Below are positions 37,648 through 50,300 of a stretch of 64,000 bases of DNA, piece by piece. This DNA comes from Yamagishiella unicocca. Lineage: Eukaryota; Chlorophyta; Chlorophyceae; Chlamydomonadales; Volvocaceae. Made by a program: the position numbers and the translations under genes. The stretch is from the NCBI GenBank assembly GCA_003116995.1, contig BDSL01000014.1, positions 434,001 through 498,000 of the forward strand, given 5' to 3'. Below the pieces are notes generated by a model, which made no database searches, was not told where the DNA came from, and saw only the letters and a list, made by a program, of their open reading frames with translations. Position 1 is the first letter of the stretch, and each line of letters opens with the position of its first letter.

Positions 37648-39679
37648 ATGAGCAATGATAAGGAAGTTTCACTAGGATCCAGTCAGCCTGGCGCTAGTGG
37701 CCTTACGTATGGAGAAGACGACATCCGCGATTCAGGTAGATTCCAGACTGTCTGCCCTTGGTCTTGCTTTGCGACTTGCCTCTATTAGCCGATAACAGTA
37801 CAGTATCGACGTATTATTACGGCCTTGCTACCAGGAGGCCCCCCCCCCCGCCCAAATGGCAGCAGCACACGCACACGCGTGCCCCGCCCCAACCTCCTAA
37901 CCCCTTGTGTTCGGGAGCCCCAACTCCTGTGCCCAGTGTAGCATCCATTGACGTCATCATCACCATCGTGTCTTCCCTTTTCCTTCCCATCCGCTGACCG
38001 AACGGCGAGTCTACGCCATGCAGAACATCCCGCCGCATCGCCACCGTACTGCTGCTTGCGGCCATGTGCTGATCTTTCCCTCACATTTCACCTATCCTTT
38101 TGCGCAATGGGTGGCCGACCATGCTCGCCCTGGTGGTGTAGCAGGCACCGGCAATGCTGCGGAACCCAGCGGCAACGAGGGCGGCAGCGGCGGCCCCCAA
38201 GCAGCAGATCAGCAACCCGGCCAATCGGGCGTGGGCGAAGTGCGGCAAGGCACAGGACCGACGGAGCGAGGGCCTGCGGACCAGGGGTCCGATGTGATGG
38301 CAGCGCAGGCTCCCGCCGAGGAGTCGCAGTCGTTGCAGCAGCAGGATGGAGAAGTGTCAGGGCGAGACGAGTTGGAAATGTCACGACAGCAGGAGCAACA
38401 GCAACAAGTGCAGGAGGGCGAAGCAGTGCAGGAGCTGACACAGGGGCAGGTGGAGCAGCAGGCGTTGACAGACGCGGAGGCGCTGGCGCGCGCAGAGGGC
38501 TTCAAGAGGGACGGCAACGAGCTGTTCGGCAGGGGGTCATGGGAGGAGGCTGCGGCCATGTACAATGCGGCCCTGGACGCAGGTGGGCGGGGCCAGGGTT
38601 AACCAGGGTTCGTGTCCTAGCGCAGACGCGGCAGCATAGCGCAGCGCGCCGTGTACCAATCCGAAGCGGCAGCCACGGCCCGGTCGCCGTCACAATCGCA
38701 CGTCCTTAACTTGCGGGTAATGTACGTGAGGCTCAGGGGCCGGACTGCCGTACGTGTCGTACACACGTCATCGCTATCCTTCAGCACATGTGGCCGGGGT
38801 CGATGTGGCTGGGTGCCCGCGCGTCTCCCGGCCCCGGCACTGCCTCACCGAGCATACCCAGATGTCCCCGGTGGCATGCTTGGATCACCACACTGCGCGC
38901 TGAGCGACTGCTTCACGCCCTCTCTCGTCCACATGTGTGCAGCGCCGTCGACCGCCGCCAAGGAGCAAGCCATTTACTTCGCCAACCTGGCTGCCTGCAA
39001 CATCAAGACCCAGCAGTACGCGATCGCCGTGCAGAACTGCACGGAAGCCGTACAGCTGGATGCGTCGTACCAAAAGGCCTACATGCGGCGCTGCGAGGCG
39101 TTCGAGCGGTTGGATGAGCTGGACCACGCGCTGTCTGACGCCAAGAAGCTTCTAGAAGTTGCTCCAGACAGCGCCTGGGCGAAGGCCAAGATTGCGGCGC
39201 TGCAGCCGCTGGTGGATGAGCGGACGGAGAAGCTCAAGGTAGCGGGGTGAAAGCGGGCCTGGGAGAGGAGGAGGCTGCGGGAGGAGGAAGGCGTTATGGC
39301 TTATGGGGACACTGTTTGCAGGACGCGTATTATGCATTACGCACGTGACTCAGTCGCGAGTCAGGCACGTTAATGTCTGCCTTGGACGGGTTGTGCCGCA
39401 GGGGGGGATGCTTCAGTGGGGTGTTCGTGCCGTCCGCCGGAAATAGGTCATGTGTTGTCGACCCGAGCTGCAAGCGGCCTCCTTGACTTGCCGATTGCGT
39501 TCGTGGACATGACTCACCTGCCGCCATGTATTCTGCGCGACCCCCGTCAGTCCGAGATGATGTCCAAGCTGAAGGACCTGGGCAACACGATTCTGGGCAA
39601 GTTTGGTCTTTCAACCGACAACTTCAAGTTTGACAAGGATCCAAACACCGGGAGCTACAACATCAAGTTTCAGCAATGA
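37648..39679 (+). CDS. TTC1: TTC1-like tetratricopeptide repeat co-chaperone, 4 exons, 316 aa
   Basis: Exons 37648-37735, 38145-38582, 38943-39238 and 39551-39679; all GT-AG, phases 1, 1, 0; stop TGA. Residues 1-150 are an acidic, Gln/Glu-rich tail. TPR units follow: FKRDGNELFGRGSWEEAAAM (about 157-176), AIYFANLAACNIKTQQYAIA (about 183-202) and KAYMRRCEAFERLDELDHAL (about 217-236). The C-terminal signature KLKDLGNTILGKFGLSTDNF plus DPNTGSYNI is what identifies TTC1 rather than any other TPR protein. TTC1 proteins bind HSP70/HSP90 C-termini and G-protein or Ras partners in the cytosol. At 316 residues it is close to the animal length of about 290. The next gene, RPB2, converges on it. No regulatory motif is evident. 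Confidence 0.92.
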
Positions 39680-41337
39680 GGCGCGTGATCGCACTACCCT
39701 TCAGCGGCCGGGAACGGCTGAGACGCCAAACGCGAGGAGGGATCGACCGGCGGATTGGCAGGAGTTGGTTAGGGCAGCAAGTAGGGTTTGGCTGTTGGTA
39801 GATAGTGGAGAAGACGCCTTGGAACGGAAGCATCATGACAAGCTTAAACGCAGCATAACCACGCAGAGAGCACGCGCTGATTGTTAGGATAGGGAGTGCG
39901 GCGTGGTTTGTGCCAGGGACTTTACGGCGTGGTACTGTAGCTTGCATTGCGTTGCACTGCAGCGCCACCACAGCCATTGGCTGGCCGTGCCTGAGAGAGG
40001 CGCCGGGCGGAACAGTGGCTGCTCATTCCGCTGGAACGATTGGCGGCAGCAGCCAGCCTGGCGGCTGTTGAGCTGCAGCAGCAAAGGGCCGCTCCCGACC
40101 TGGGTAGTGCGGCGCTGCGGGTGCGGTGCAATCATGCAACGGCAGCGGACTCCAAAATCGATTGTGCCGTACGTACTTCACAACTTTCATAGAATCCTCG
40201 AAGCTGCAGTCCTGACTTGAAGCGGCGGGGGAGGCTAGGTGGTCCGATGTTACATCCTGAAGCAGCCAGTGCGCTCAGCCAGCCAAGCTTTTGCGGCTAG
40301 TAGACCGAGTAGACCCCCAACACCGCTTCTTCAACCTACAACGCATGTCCGCAAGACGCACTTTGCTGCTTCTGTCCGCCAAACCGAAGCGGCGCCACCG
40401 CCTTCTTCGTGCACGACAGACCGGGGCCAGCAAATTGTTGTTGGGCCCCTGGCTCCCGGCCTTGTCTGCCGCCAGCAACTACTGCTGAGCCCCCGCACAT
40501 GCCGCTCGTCGTACCAGGCAACAAAGCACGCAGCATGAGCCAGAGGGCCCTTCCTGCATTGAAGCGCACATGCTTCACTTCATCCGCCTTATCCGAACCC
40601 TAGCGAAGTTCAGCTTTGACCTGTGCAGCGCGTAGCCTTAGCGCCTGTCGGTCCTACAGCCCGAGTTCCGCCCGACCGACCTACACCCCCCAGCGCCGGT
40701 CCTTCCGACAACAACACGCCAACCCTCGTCCCTCCGCACCCACTCGTCTGCGGCATGCCCTCCCCTCGCGTACGTGACTCAGCCCCAAGCCCAACCGCCA
40801 GCCACACCACCCCAACCGTCGCTCCTCACTCAGGCTTGTCGCCCAGCGCTGGAACGCTGCCGCCGGAGGCGACGTGACCCCTCACGTTGCCATGTTGGCT
40901 CCACCACCCTTCCCCGCTCCACATTCGTTTCTTCTTCCTCAGCTGCAGTTATCGCATACTGCTAGGATACTACGCAGTGACTGCAGCCGCCGCCCCGGCA
41001 CCTCCTCAGCCACAGCAGCACGGCACCGGCAGCAGCACGGCACCGGCAGCAGCAGGGTAAACGTGCGTGTGCCTCGCGCCAGATCCAAAATGCTGGAACC
41101 TTCCTGTCTGTCTCCGTCGAACCGAAAACGGAACGCGGCTGCCCCGGCTGCCCGCTGCACCCTGCCCCCTGCTGGCCCACCTGCAGCCTGCCCCCTGCAG
41201 CTGGCTGGCTTGGCGCGCACCGGCTGCCAGCCAGCACCGCAACCGTCGCGCTGTACGGCAATCCATGCGCGCCGGCCGCAGCCGCGCACCGGCCATGTTT
41301 CGCGGGTGCCCTTCGATGGTCCGCTCCGATGAGGGCC
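39680..41337. other. Convergent intergenic region between TTC1-like and RPB2
   Basis: Must hold both 3' UTRs. Short Pro/Arg/Ala-rich open frames on both strands show no conserved content. A CACGGCACCGGCAGCAG tandem duplication is present near 41020-41056. Confidence 0.5.
40250..40254 (-). terminator. Candidate TGTAA poly(A) signal of RPB2
   Basis: TTACA on the + strand, about 1.08 kb after the RPB2 stop; the first such motif that I find in that direction. It falls in the interval shared with the end of the convergent TTC1-like gene. Confidence 0.3.
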
Positions 41338-44300
41338 TCACGTCAGGGGGGTGGGCTCGCGCTCGAACTGCATGCGCGGCGCGATGCACATGGCCATCAG
41401 CTCCTGGAACAGCAGCTTGCAGGCGTAGGGGATGTACACCTGTGGGGGTCCGGGGTCGGGGGGGGGGGAAAACAGGGGACGCGAGGTGAGGTGAGAGCTC
41501 TGTGACGAGTCCGGACCCCTGGCGGGACCTCAGACCGCAGCCTCCCTCGAGCGCTTGCGTATGGCAAGAACGGGTCGGGAGCGTCGAGTCGGCACCACTC
41601 CGCGCGCCATGGCAGGGCTTGGCACCTTTTCCGCCACACCGGGATGACACCTCGCCCGCAGCACCCGCAGCCCGCCCGGCCCCCATATCCGGGCAGCCAG
41701 CTCACCTGGTAGATGTTCGAGCCCTCCTTGTAGATGGTGGACGTGAACTGCTGCTTCTTGAGGTTGGCCACCGCCATGAGCCCCGAGCGCTCGCACACGT
41801 GGATGCGGTAGGCGTCCGACTGGTCGAAGAGGCGCTCCTTGAGGAAGGCGGCGGCGCCGTGGGAGATGATGCAGTCGCGCTCCATCTCGCCGAACCTAGG
41901 CGGCAGGGGCGACAGGGAAGGGCGGGTGAGGTGGAGCCAGACCTCACGTGGGGTCAGGAGAGGACAGGCGAGAGAGAACGGCGGCGCTGGTGAGGCCGGG
42001 GGCGAAGCATGGAGGTGCTGTGCAGGTGTGGGAGGGCAGGAGACAGGGAGTGTCGAGTTGGAGACCAAGCCCCTGCCGTAGCTGGGTAAGGTGAATAATA
42101 CACGCAACTGACCCCGGAGTGGCCATTCCGCTGACGGTCCTTCTAGTCCAGCACCTGCTCCTTGTCCAGCACCACTCGCCCCGCTGCCCAGCACGAGTGC
42201 GCGCCATTCGCATTGTATCATGACCCCAACCCAGGGCCACATGGCGCCGAGAAAAAGGCATGTCCCCGAATGCTAAGACGGCCCTCTTCCCGCCCCCAGC
42301 CCAGCCGCAACCCGCCCAGCGCCGCGCAGCCTACCTCAGCCCACCGTCCCTGGCACGTCCCTCTGCCGGCTGGCGCGTGAGCACCTGCACCGGCCCGCGG
42401 CCTCGGGAGTGGATCTTGAAGTCCACCATGTGCTTGAGGCGCTGGTAGTAGGTGGGGTTGAGGAAGACCTGCGCCTTCAGCTGGCGGCCGGTGTGGCCGC
42501 TGTACACCACCTCCCAGCCCCGGCGCTGGTAGCCGAGGTCGTGGAGCATCTGGGACACGTTGTCGACCGTCACCTGTGAGAAAGTGGGGTTGAGGGTTCG
42601 GGTTTGCTCCGTGTTGGGTTCGTGTTTGTGTTCTAATTTGGTTCGTGTTGGGTTTGGCATGGGTTGCACTTAGGGTGACTGTGGGCGACGAGGCCAGCGA
42701 CCGAGGGCGCGTGGGTGGGTCGATGGGATGGTCGTGACGGCGGGAGCTGCGGGCCCAGGTAGCGGCGTGTCCAGGGCCGCGTGTCAGCACAGCCCTGGAG
42801 GGCCCCTCAACTAGCGCGCCAACCCACACCCGCCGCATCACGGCCTGCCCGCTGACGCCTCCGCAATGTTATAACTCCCAACTCCCACCCACCCACCTTG
42901 GTGAAGGGTGTCGCGTCACCCTCGCTGCCCATCAGAGAAGCCACCTGCGACGGTCGAGAAGGGGTGTGAGGCGGGGCGGACCAGCAGCGTCAGAGGTAGG
43001 CGAGGCGAGTGGCGCGGGGCTGCGCACTTGCCGCCGCACCAGCTCAGCTTGCCGCCTTACGCCACCTCTGGACCCCGCGCGCCACGCGTCCTTCAGCCAT
43101 GGGCCCAACCACCCGCGGCCCTCCGCCCAACCCACCTTGCTCATCAGCGCCTCGACCAAGTGCCCGATGGTCATCCGCGACGGAATGGCGTGTGGGTTGA
43201 CGATGATGTCCGGCACGGTGCCCTCCGCCGTGAAGGGCATGTCCTCCATGGTGTAGGTGATGCCGCAGGTGCCCTTCTGGCCGTGACGGGAGGCGAACTT
43301 GTCGCCCACCTGCGGGGTCCGGGAAGAGTCGGTGAGTCGGTACAGGGGGAGAGTCAGTACAGGGGAAGAGTCGGTACAGGGGGTGAGTCGGTAGAGGGGG
43401 TGAGGCGCTATTAGCTTGGAGGAGGGGGCGCCCGGGAGGGGAGGAGGTGGAGGAGGGGGCTCACGACCGCGCCCCATCGCGCCAGCCCCCTGGCGCTGCC
43501 TTGCCACCCCGTGACTCCCTCCCCTCCCCTCCACGCGTAACTGGTTTTTATGCCTCCCCTCCCCTCCCCTCCCCTCCGCTCCGCTCCGCTCCCCTCCCCT
43601 CCGCTCCCCTCCCCTCCCCTCCCCTCCCCTCCCCTCCCCTCCCCTCCGCTACCATTCCCCCACCCTCCTGCCTGACCCGCGCCCACCTGCGGAATGCAGA
43701 TGGTCCTCACGCGGATCTTGACGAACTTCTGGCCCTCGTCGTTGGTCGTCAGCATCACCTGGGGGCGACAGCGTGTGGCGGTGGCGGCGACAACGTGGTG
43801 GTGGTGGTGGCGATGGTGGCAGGTTGTAGGGGGGCAGGGAGCTGAGGCCGGACCATGAACGACCACGCGTGACAACATCGAGCGCCGCAAAGCCGCACAA
43901 CCCAACGTCAACACTCCCCAGGTGCAGCGCACCCACCCTTAGTCCGCCCCCGCCCGCCCCCGCACCGCCTTACCCCACACCGCCCTCCGCTCGTCAGCGC
44001 ACCTGGTCGATGACCCCCGCCTCGTGGCCTCGCAGCGCTAGTGACGCGTCCTTCTTGGTGAAGCGCTGCACCGCCCCGGTGGGGTCGTCCGGCAGCGTCA
44101 CGGTCTTGCCGCAGATGATGTCCTCTCCGGACACACGAGTGCCTGCGGGTGGGAGCGGAGGAGGAGCAGGAGGAGGAGGAGGAGGAGGAGGAGGAGGGAA
44201 GGAAAGGGGGGGGGAAATACCGGTACGGCAGGTTAATTGGCTGGTTGGTTGGCCAAGGAATGCAAGTAGGTCATGGTGAGCAGGCAGGCAGGTCCGTGCG

Positions 44301-47300
44301 CATCATCAGCAACACTGTGTCTCCTCGAACCCTCCTCCTCCCAAGTTCCCCCCACCTGGGGGGCACAACCCGTCCGCGTCCAGCTTGTCGTACGTCCCGT
44401 GCTTCATCTTGGAGGTGACCACTGGGTCGGGCGCCTCGATCTCCTCACGGGCCAGGCTGCCGGCCTTCTTCTCCTCCTCCTGCGCATCACCCGCCAGGCA
44501 GCAGCACACATGAGCACGGCAGCGACAGCGCCGAGAGATGATGTTGAGGCGGACGGGTCCGGCCAACAGATCAGTCGCGCCCGTTCGAAACCGATCCGCA
44601 AAACCGATCGTCAAAACCGATCCTCAAGGGTAGAGGAAAGCTCAAGGGCAGCGGCAAGCCAGGCCAACGAGGCGTATGGGCTCTGCCAGGGAGTTGCGAG
44701 GGCGCTGGCAGCTAGGGACGCAGCCGATGACCTCCATCGGGCCCTTGCTTACCCCTTACCCTCCGTCTACTCGCCAGCTATGTCTTCTTGGACCACAATT
44801 ATCATCGCCTTTGGTTTGTCGACCGTGTATTCACGGATCTTATATACCCTCCCCTTAACGTCCCCTGCACATACCCGGCCCAGCCCACGGGGCCCATGTT
44901 TCCTCTCATACCCCGCCCACCCGCCGCCCCCCTCCTCCTCCCGGCGCCCACCTTGTACGCGCGGTAGAAGATGGAGCGGTGGAAGCCGCGGTCGATGGAC
45001 GAGCCGTTAAGCATGAGCGAGTCTTCCTGGTTGTAGCCGCTGTAGCACATGATGGCCACGATGGCGTTGATGCCTACCGGGGGGGAGGGGAGGGGAGGGG
45101 AACAGAGGGGATGGAGGGAGGGGAGGGGATGGAGGGAGGGCGCTGGTGGAGATCCGGCATCCCCCTGGTGCCCTTTTGCGCCCCGCGCCGCCCGCTGTAG
45201 CCCGCCGGCGAACCGTCCCCAACCACTTAATCCACCGAAAGGCCCCATAACCTTCCGCGGCCACCACCAAAGCAATCGTCCCTTTTTTGCCACAACAATC
45301 GCCACGCCGCTTTACCCTCTCCCCTCCCCTGCACCTGCGCGCTAATATTCACAGCTGCCCGCCCGCTGCTCCCCCTTCCCCCCGGCCCCACGCTGTTCCC
45401 ACCCTGACGTTGTTTCACCCATCCAATCCAGTTGATATCGCATCTCACTACCTTGCAGCAGGCATCCTTGGTGTATTGGCTGGTTTATTCCACTTATATA
45501 AACGTCCTATTTGTTTATATAGGTATACGCCCTAGATTCGTTTATAGTTTGGTTAGTCTACGTGTAGTACCGAGCCAGTGCTATCAAGCAGGCCCCCTTC
45601 CGCCCCACCTGCCGGCAGCTCCCGGAACTTGAGGTAGTCCATGGCCCGCGTGCACACCAGCGGCTTCTGGGGGTAGTACAGCACGAAACCCTGCGGGGGG
45701 GAAAGGGACCGGCCGAGGACGGAGGAGGGGTCAGCATGTGCACGTGACGAGTACGACGAACCTACCGGGTATCTCTCTTCGCCTCTCCCCTTCCTCGAAC
45801 CCCTCCCTAGCCTCTGCCGCCTGCCACGCTCCTTCCCTCCACTCCCACGAAACCCATTGTCACACAGCTCCCTGCCCCCCTAACCCCCCCCACGGCGGCC
45901 GCGGATTCACGGAATCTCTTATAACCCCCCCCCATCGCGCTCCGCCCCTCTCCGCCCTGCTGACCTGCGTGTCCATGCGCGTCTGGTAGTTGGTGGCGTA
46001 CATGCCCATGGCCTGCTTGCCCATGGCGCTCTGCGGGAGACACCGGGGGGGGGGCGGGTTTAGAAGAATCCGTGAATACGGGGGGCGGGGGCGCGGGGCG
46101 GGGGGGTCGGCGAGTCAAGGTTGCGGTTGCAGGCTCGCAGTGGGGGAGCATACGCGGGCGCAGGGGCTGGCCCGGGGCGATGCCGAGTCACGCCACACCG
46201 CGCCTCACCACAGCGTCCTTTCCGCTACCATTGCGGGCGCTGGTAGCCGTCACGAGCTGTCCCACTGGCTACCGCAACTGCCCTCTGGCGACTTTCAAGG
46301 CGAAGACCTCTCCTGCCTGCCCCCCAAAGCACGCGGCCTTCGCTGCTGTGCGCCGTGTATTTTGGAGTACGTCGTACGGTATACGTCATACGTCATACGG
46401 CACTCGAAAGGTTCCGTGTGGCCGGGGTGGCCCTCACCTGGTAGGTGTTGCGGGGGGACTGGTTGTGGTCGGGGAAGGGGATGATGGATGCGCACACCCC
46501 CAGGATCATGGCGGGGTGGATCTCGCTGTGGGTGTAGGTGGTGCCGGTGGCCGCGCCCGCCTCTCGTGCGTTGCGCAGGTCGGCGATGGTCATGGCGATC
46601 ATGGTGGTCTCCTCCTCTTCAGCGTCGATGTACCTGGGGGGCGTCCAGTTATGGGGGGCGGAGGAGAGAGAAACACACGGTGGATGTCCCGCGAGGGACG
46701 CGGGTATACAGCAGGGGGATGGGCGCACATGCAGCGGCTTTCGGTCCACGGTCCCAACCTCTCCCGCCTTCCAAATCTCCGGCTGGAAGTCAGCACCCTC
46801 CTCCGTCGAACCACCGGTTTCCTCTCAGCCTCAATGCCTCAATCTTCAACCGGCGGCGGTTTCGCTTCGATCCAGCAGCTCCGCCCCCCCCGCGGGTGGT
46901 TCCTCCCTAACGCTCCCCGCCCCGCCCCGCCCCTCCGCCGGCGGCGCACTCACTCCACCAGGCCGTCCTGCACCAGCTGCGGCCAGGCGTACTCCTCCTC
47001 GTCGGGGGCCGGCGAGATGAGGCGCCGGATGTGCTGCTTGGTCACCAGCAGCCGGTTGCCCTCCACGATGTAGAGCGGGCGGGAGGTGCGGCCGTAGTCG
47101 GTGAAGATGCGGAGCTCCTTCAGCGGGCCATCGTAGATGATGGCCACCTGAGGGGGTGGGGTGGGGGGTGGGGTGGGGAAGGGGGGGTGGGGGGGCAAAA
47201 AACACCGTTTACGCGACGGGACAGGATAGTTGGCGCATGGTCGTCGGACACCGTTTTTGTGGGCGCATGCTGGAGCACTGGGAGAAAAAAGGGGGCACGT

Positions 47301-50300
47301 GCGGGGGGCAAATGACCCGGTTACGCGACATAGGAAACGGTGGTGGGGGGGGGGTTCGAGGGAAACCCGTGGATGTCCGAAAAACTGTTTGAAACAGAAG
47401 TTTTGAGATGCATGCTGGAGAACTGGGTTGGGGATACTAAAGCTGAAGGTCGCAATATGACGCCGCCGCCGTGCGTTAGGGCCCGGGGAGGGGAGAGGGT
47501 GTTTCTGAGCCCCTCGCTGGACGGGTGGCGCACCTCTGTGCTGAATGCGACCTGGCGCCGCATGGCCCTCAAGTTCTTGATGAGGGCGGTGGGGTCGCGC
47601 TGGATGCCCAGCCACACACCGTTGATGAACACCTGGGGGGAGGGGGGCGGCATAAGGACCGGTTACACAAAGGGGGAGGGTTACAGAAAAGAACCGGAGG
47701 AGGGGAGGCGACAGAGGAGGTGGGAGGCCGGGAGGGGGAAGGGGAAGCAGCGCGAGTGAGGTCCCTGACGCCGGGCGATGGCGACAAAGGTTGGGCGACG
47801 GATGGAGGGCTGGGAAAAAGGCCCGTTTCCGCGACGTGATGGGGGGGGGAAGGGACCGCAAACAGCCGCACCCTTCGCTGTGCTACCTACCCCGCCTCCG
47901 GCAGCTGACAATTCGCAACCGCGGGTGTGTGTTGCTGCTGCCACTGCCTGTTCCCACGCCGACGACATGGGGCCCCCCGCCGACGACATGGGGCCCCCCC
48001 GCCTTGACCCCCCACCCAACGCTCTGGCCCCTCCTCCCCACCTTGGTGGACGCCGCAATATCCGCCGGCGTCACCTCGTCCAGTGCCTCCGTGTTGAACT
48101 CCTCCAAGTGCGCCACCACGGGGAGGGAGGGGGTGCCCACTGCAGGGGGCAGAGGGGGCCGCGAGGAGGGGGGTTTCGAGGAAGGCCCGTGGATGCGAGA
48201 AAAAAACCGTTTAGAGCAGAGGGGGGAGGACGGTGAGGGTGATGAGGGTGATGAGGGCAGGCCGGCAGGGTAAGGGAGAAGGCGGCGGCCCCGCCTGCTC
48301 TTCCCCCCTGCCCCACGGGTTTTCCTTGCACCCCCCCTGGCCCCCACGCACCCCTGCCCCCCACGCACCAGTGATGTAGCACATCATCGCCATGTTCTTG
48401 ACCAGCCCCACGGCCTGCCCCTCGGGCGTCTCGGCCGGGCAGAACATGCCCCACAGGCTGTTGTGCAGCTGCCGCGGCTTGGCGAGCTTGCCCTCGCGAC
48501 CGATGGGGGAGTTGACGCGGCGCAGATGGCTGAGCGTGGAGGCGTACGTGAGGCGGGCCAGCACCTGGCTCACACCTGGCGGCAGGACGACAGGAGGCAG
48601 CGGTGAGCAGGGAGGGGTGTAGGGAGGGGTGTGGGGAGGTGTGTAGGGAGGGGTGTAGGGAGGTGTGTAGGGAGGGGTGTAGGGAGGGGTGTGGGGAGGG
48701 GTGTGGGGAGGGGTGTAGGGAGGGGTGTAGGAAGGGGTGTAGGGAGGGGTGTAGGGAGGGGTGTAGGGAGGGGTGTAGGGAGGGGCGTGGGGAGGGGTGT
48801 AGGAAGGGGTTCTGGCCGCCTGCCTTGCCTGTGGTGCCCCGGTCCCCGGTAGTCGGTACACACCAGGACTGCTGGCACCGTAGTAGGCAGGGACGCGTGT
48901 CATACACACATCCCCCCTCCTTTGTTTGACATCGCCCCTGCCTTCACCCTCGCGGTCCACCTGCCCTGCTCACCTGCCCTGATGCCCTGCTTGCCCTGCT
49001 CGCCCCAGTTGCCGGTGGCCAGCGAGTACTTGAGGCCGCGCGTGACGATCTTCTCGTTGATGGCGGACAGCACGTTGATCTCCTTGCCGGCGTCCACCTG
49101 GGAGGAAGGGTATTGCCGCGTGTTTCCTTGTCTCATGGGAAGAAGCCACCCGCAAGAAAGCAACCCACATGAAAACATGCAACCATTAGCTTATCAGGAG
49201 ACCCGTTTGCTTTGCCGACACGCGTTTGAGGGGGATCGCGAGGAAGACCCGTGGAGGGGGAGGGGTGCCGGTGCTGGCGCAACGACCCGCGGCAGCAGCG
49301 AGCATCAGACGCGGCAGTGACGCGGGTCGCCCTCCTCCCACGGGGCCTCCGAGGCTTCCGACACGCAGCCGACCCAACCCCCAGGCTCTCCTCTTGACCC
49401 AGGCCCTTCCCTTACCAACACGACGAGCACCCGCATGTGGGCACCCGTTTCAACACACCCAAGCCCACCCCGCCCGGCACAACAGCCACGCCAGCAGCCG
49501 CCAGCACTGCACCTCTCCCCCCCCAGGCGCACGCGCACCATCCTCTGCGCCTGCATCCGCAGCTCCTTGCACAGCTTGCGGAACAGCAGTCTGAACAGCC
49601 CCGCCATCAGCGGCCCGCCCAGGTCCAGGCGCTTGTTGGCGTAGTGGTCGCGATCATCCTCTGAGCGCCGGTTCAGCGCCACCAGCATCAGTCTGGGGCG
49701 AGAGTGAGAGGTATGTGTGCGTGTGTTTGAAGTATGCTGAGCTGTATGTGTGCGTGTGTGTGTGTGTCTGTTTAATTTGCGGTAGGCAGTGGGGTGCGCA
49801 GGAAGGGAGGGGAACCGGGGGGATTTCAGGAGGCAGGCGGTCGCCTGCCCCGCCAACGATACCAGAGCAGCTCCCACCCGCGGCATACACCACGTCTGAC
49901 AGCCCAGTCGCCCTACCGTGTTTTCGGGTCACTGATCCGCCCTTGCCCAACCTCGTCCTTTGGCCGTCCCCCATGGCACCGGCAACCTCGATCAGAGGCC
50001 CCCTCGAAATCCCCCCCAATACGGCCCCCCTCCCATCATAAGGCCCCCCTCCCCTTCCCCGGCCTGCACCCACCGGTGCACCATGTATCCCACGAAGTAG
50101 CCCTTGCGGGTCTCCATGAACTCCTCCGTGCCCAGGTGCGGCAGCAGCTCCTTGATCAACAGGTTGCGGGCGTACTGGATGCGGTCGGCCTGAGGGGGGC
50201 GTGCGAGGGAGGGGGGCCAGGGAGGCGGGTGACCCCCGGGTCGGCCTGCGCTTGGAGCGGCCCCCGCGTCAACCCCACCATGCCCGGCTCACGAGCAGGT

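Noticed and set aside
48605..48930. Frames encoding [11 protein letters not shown] and [10 protein letters not shown] repeats
   Set aside because: Produced by the 12-bp minisatellite in RPB2 intron 9.
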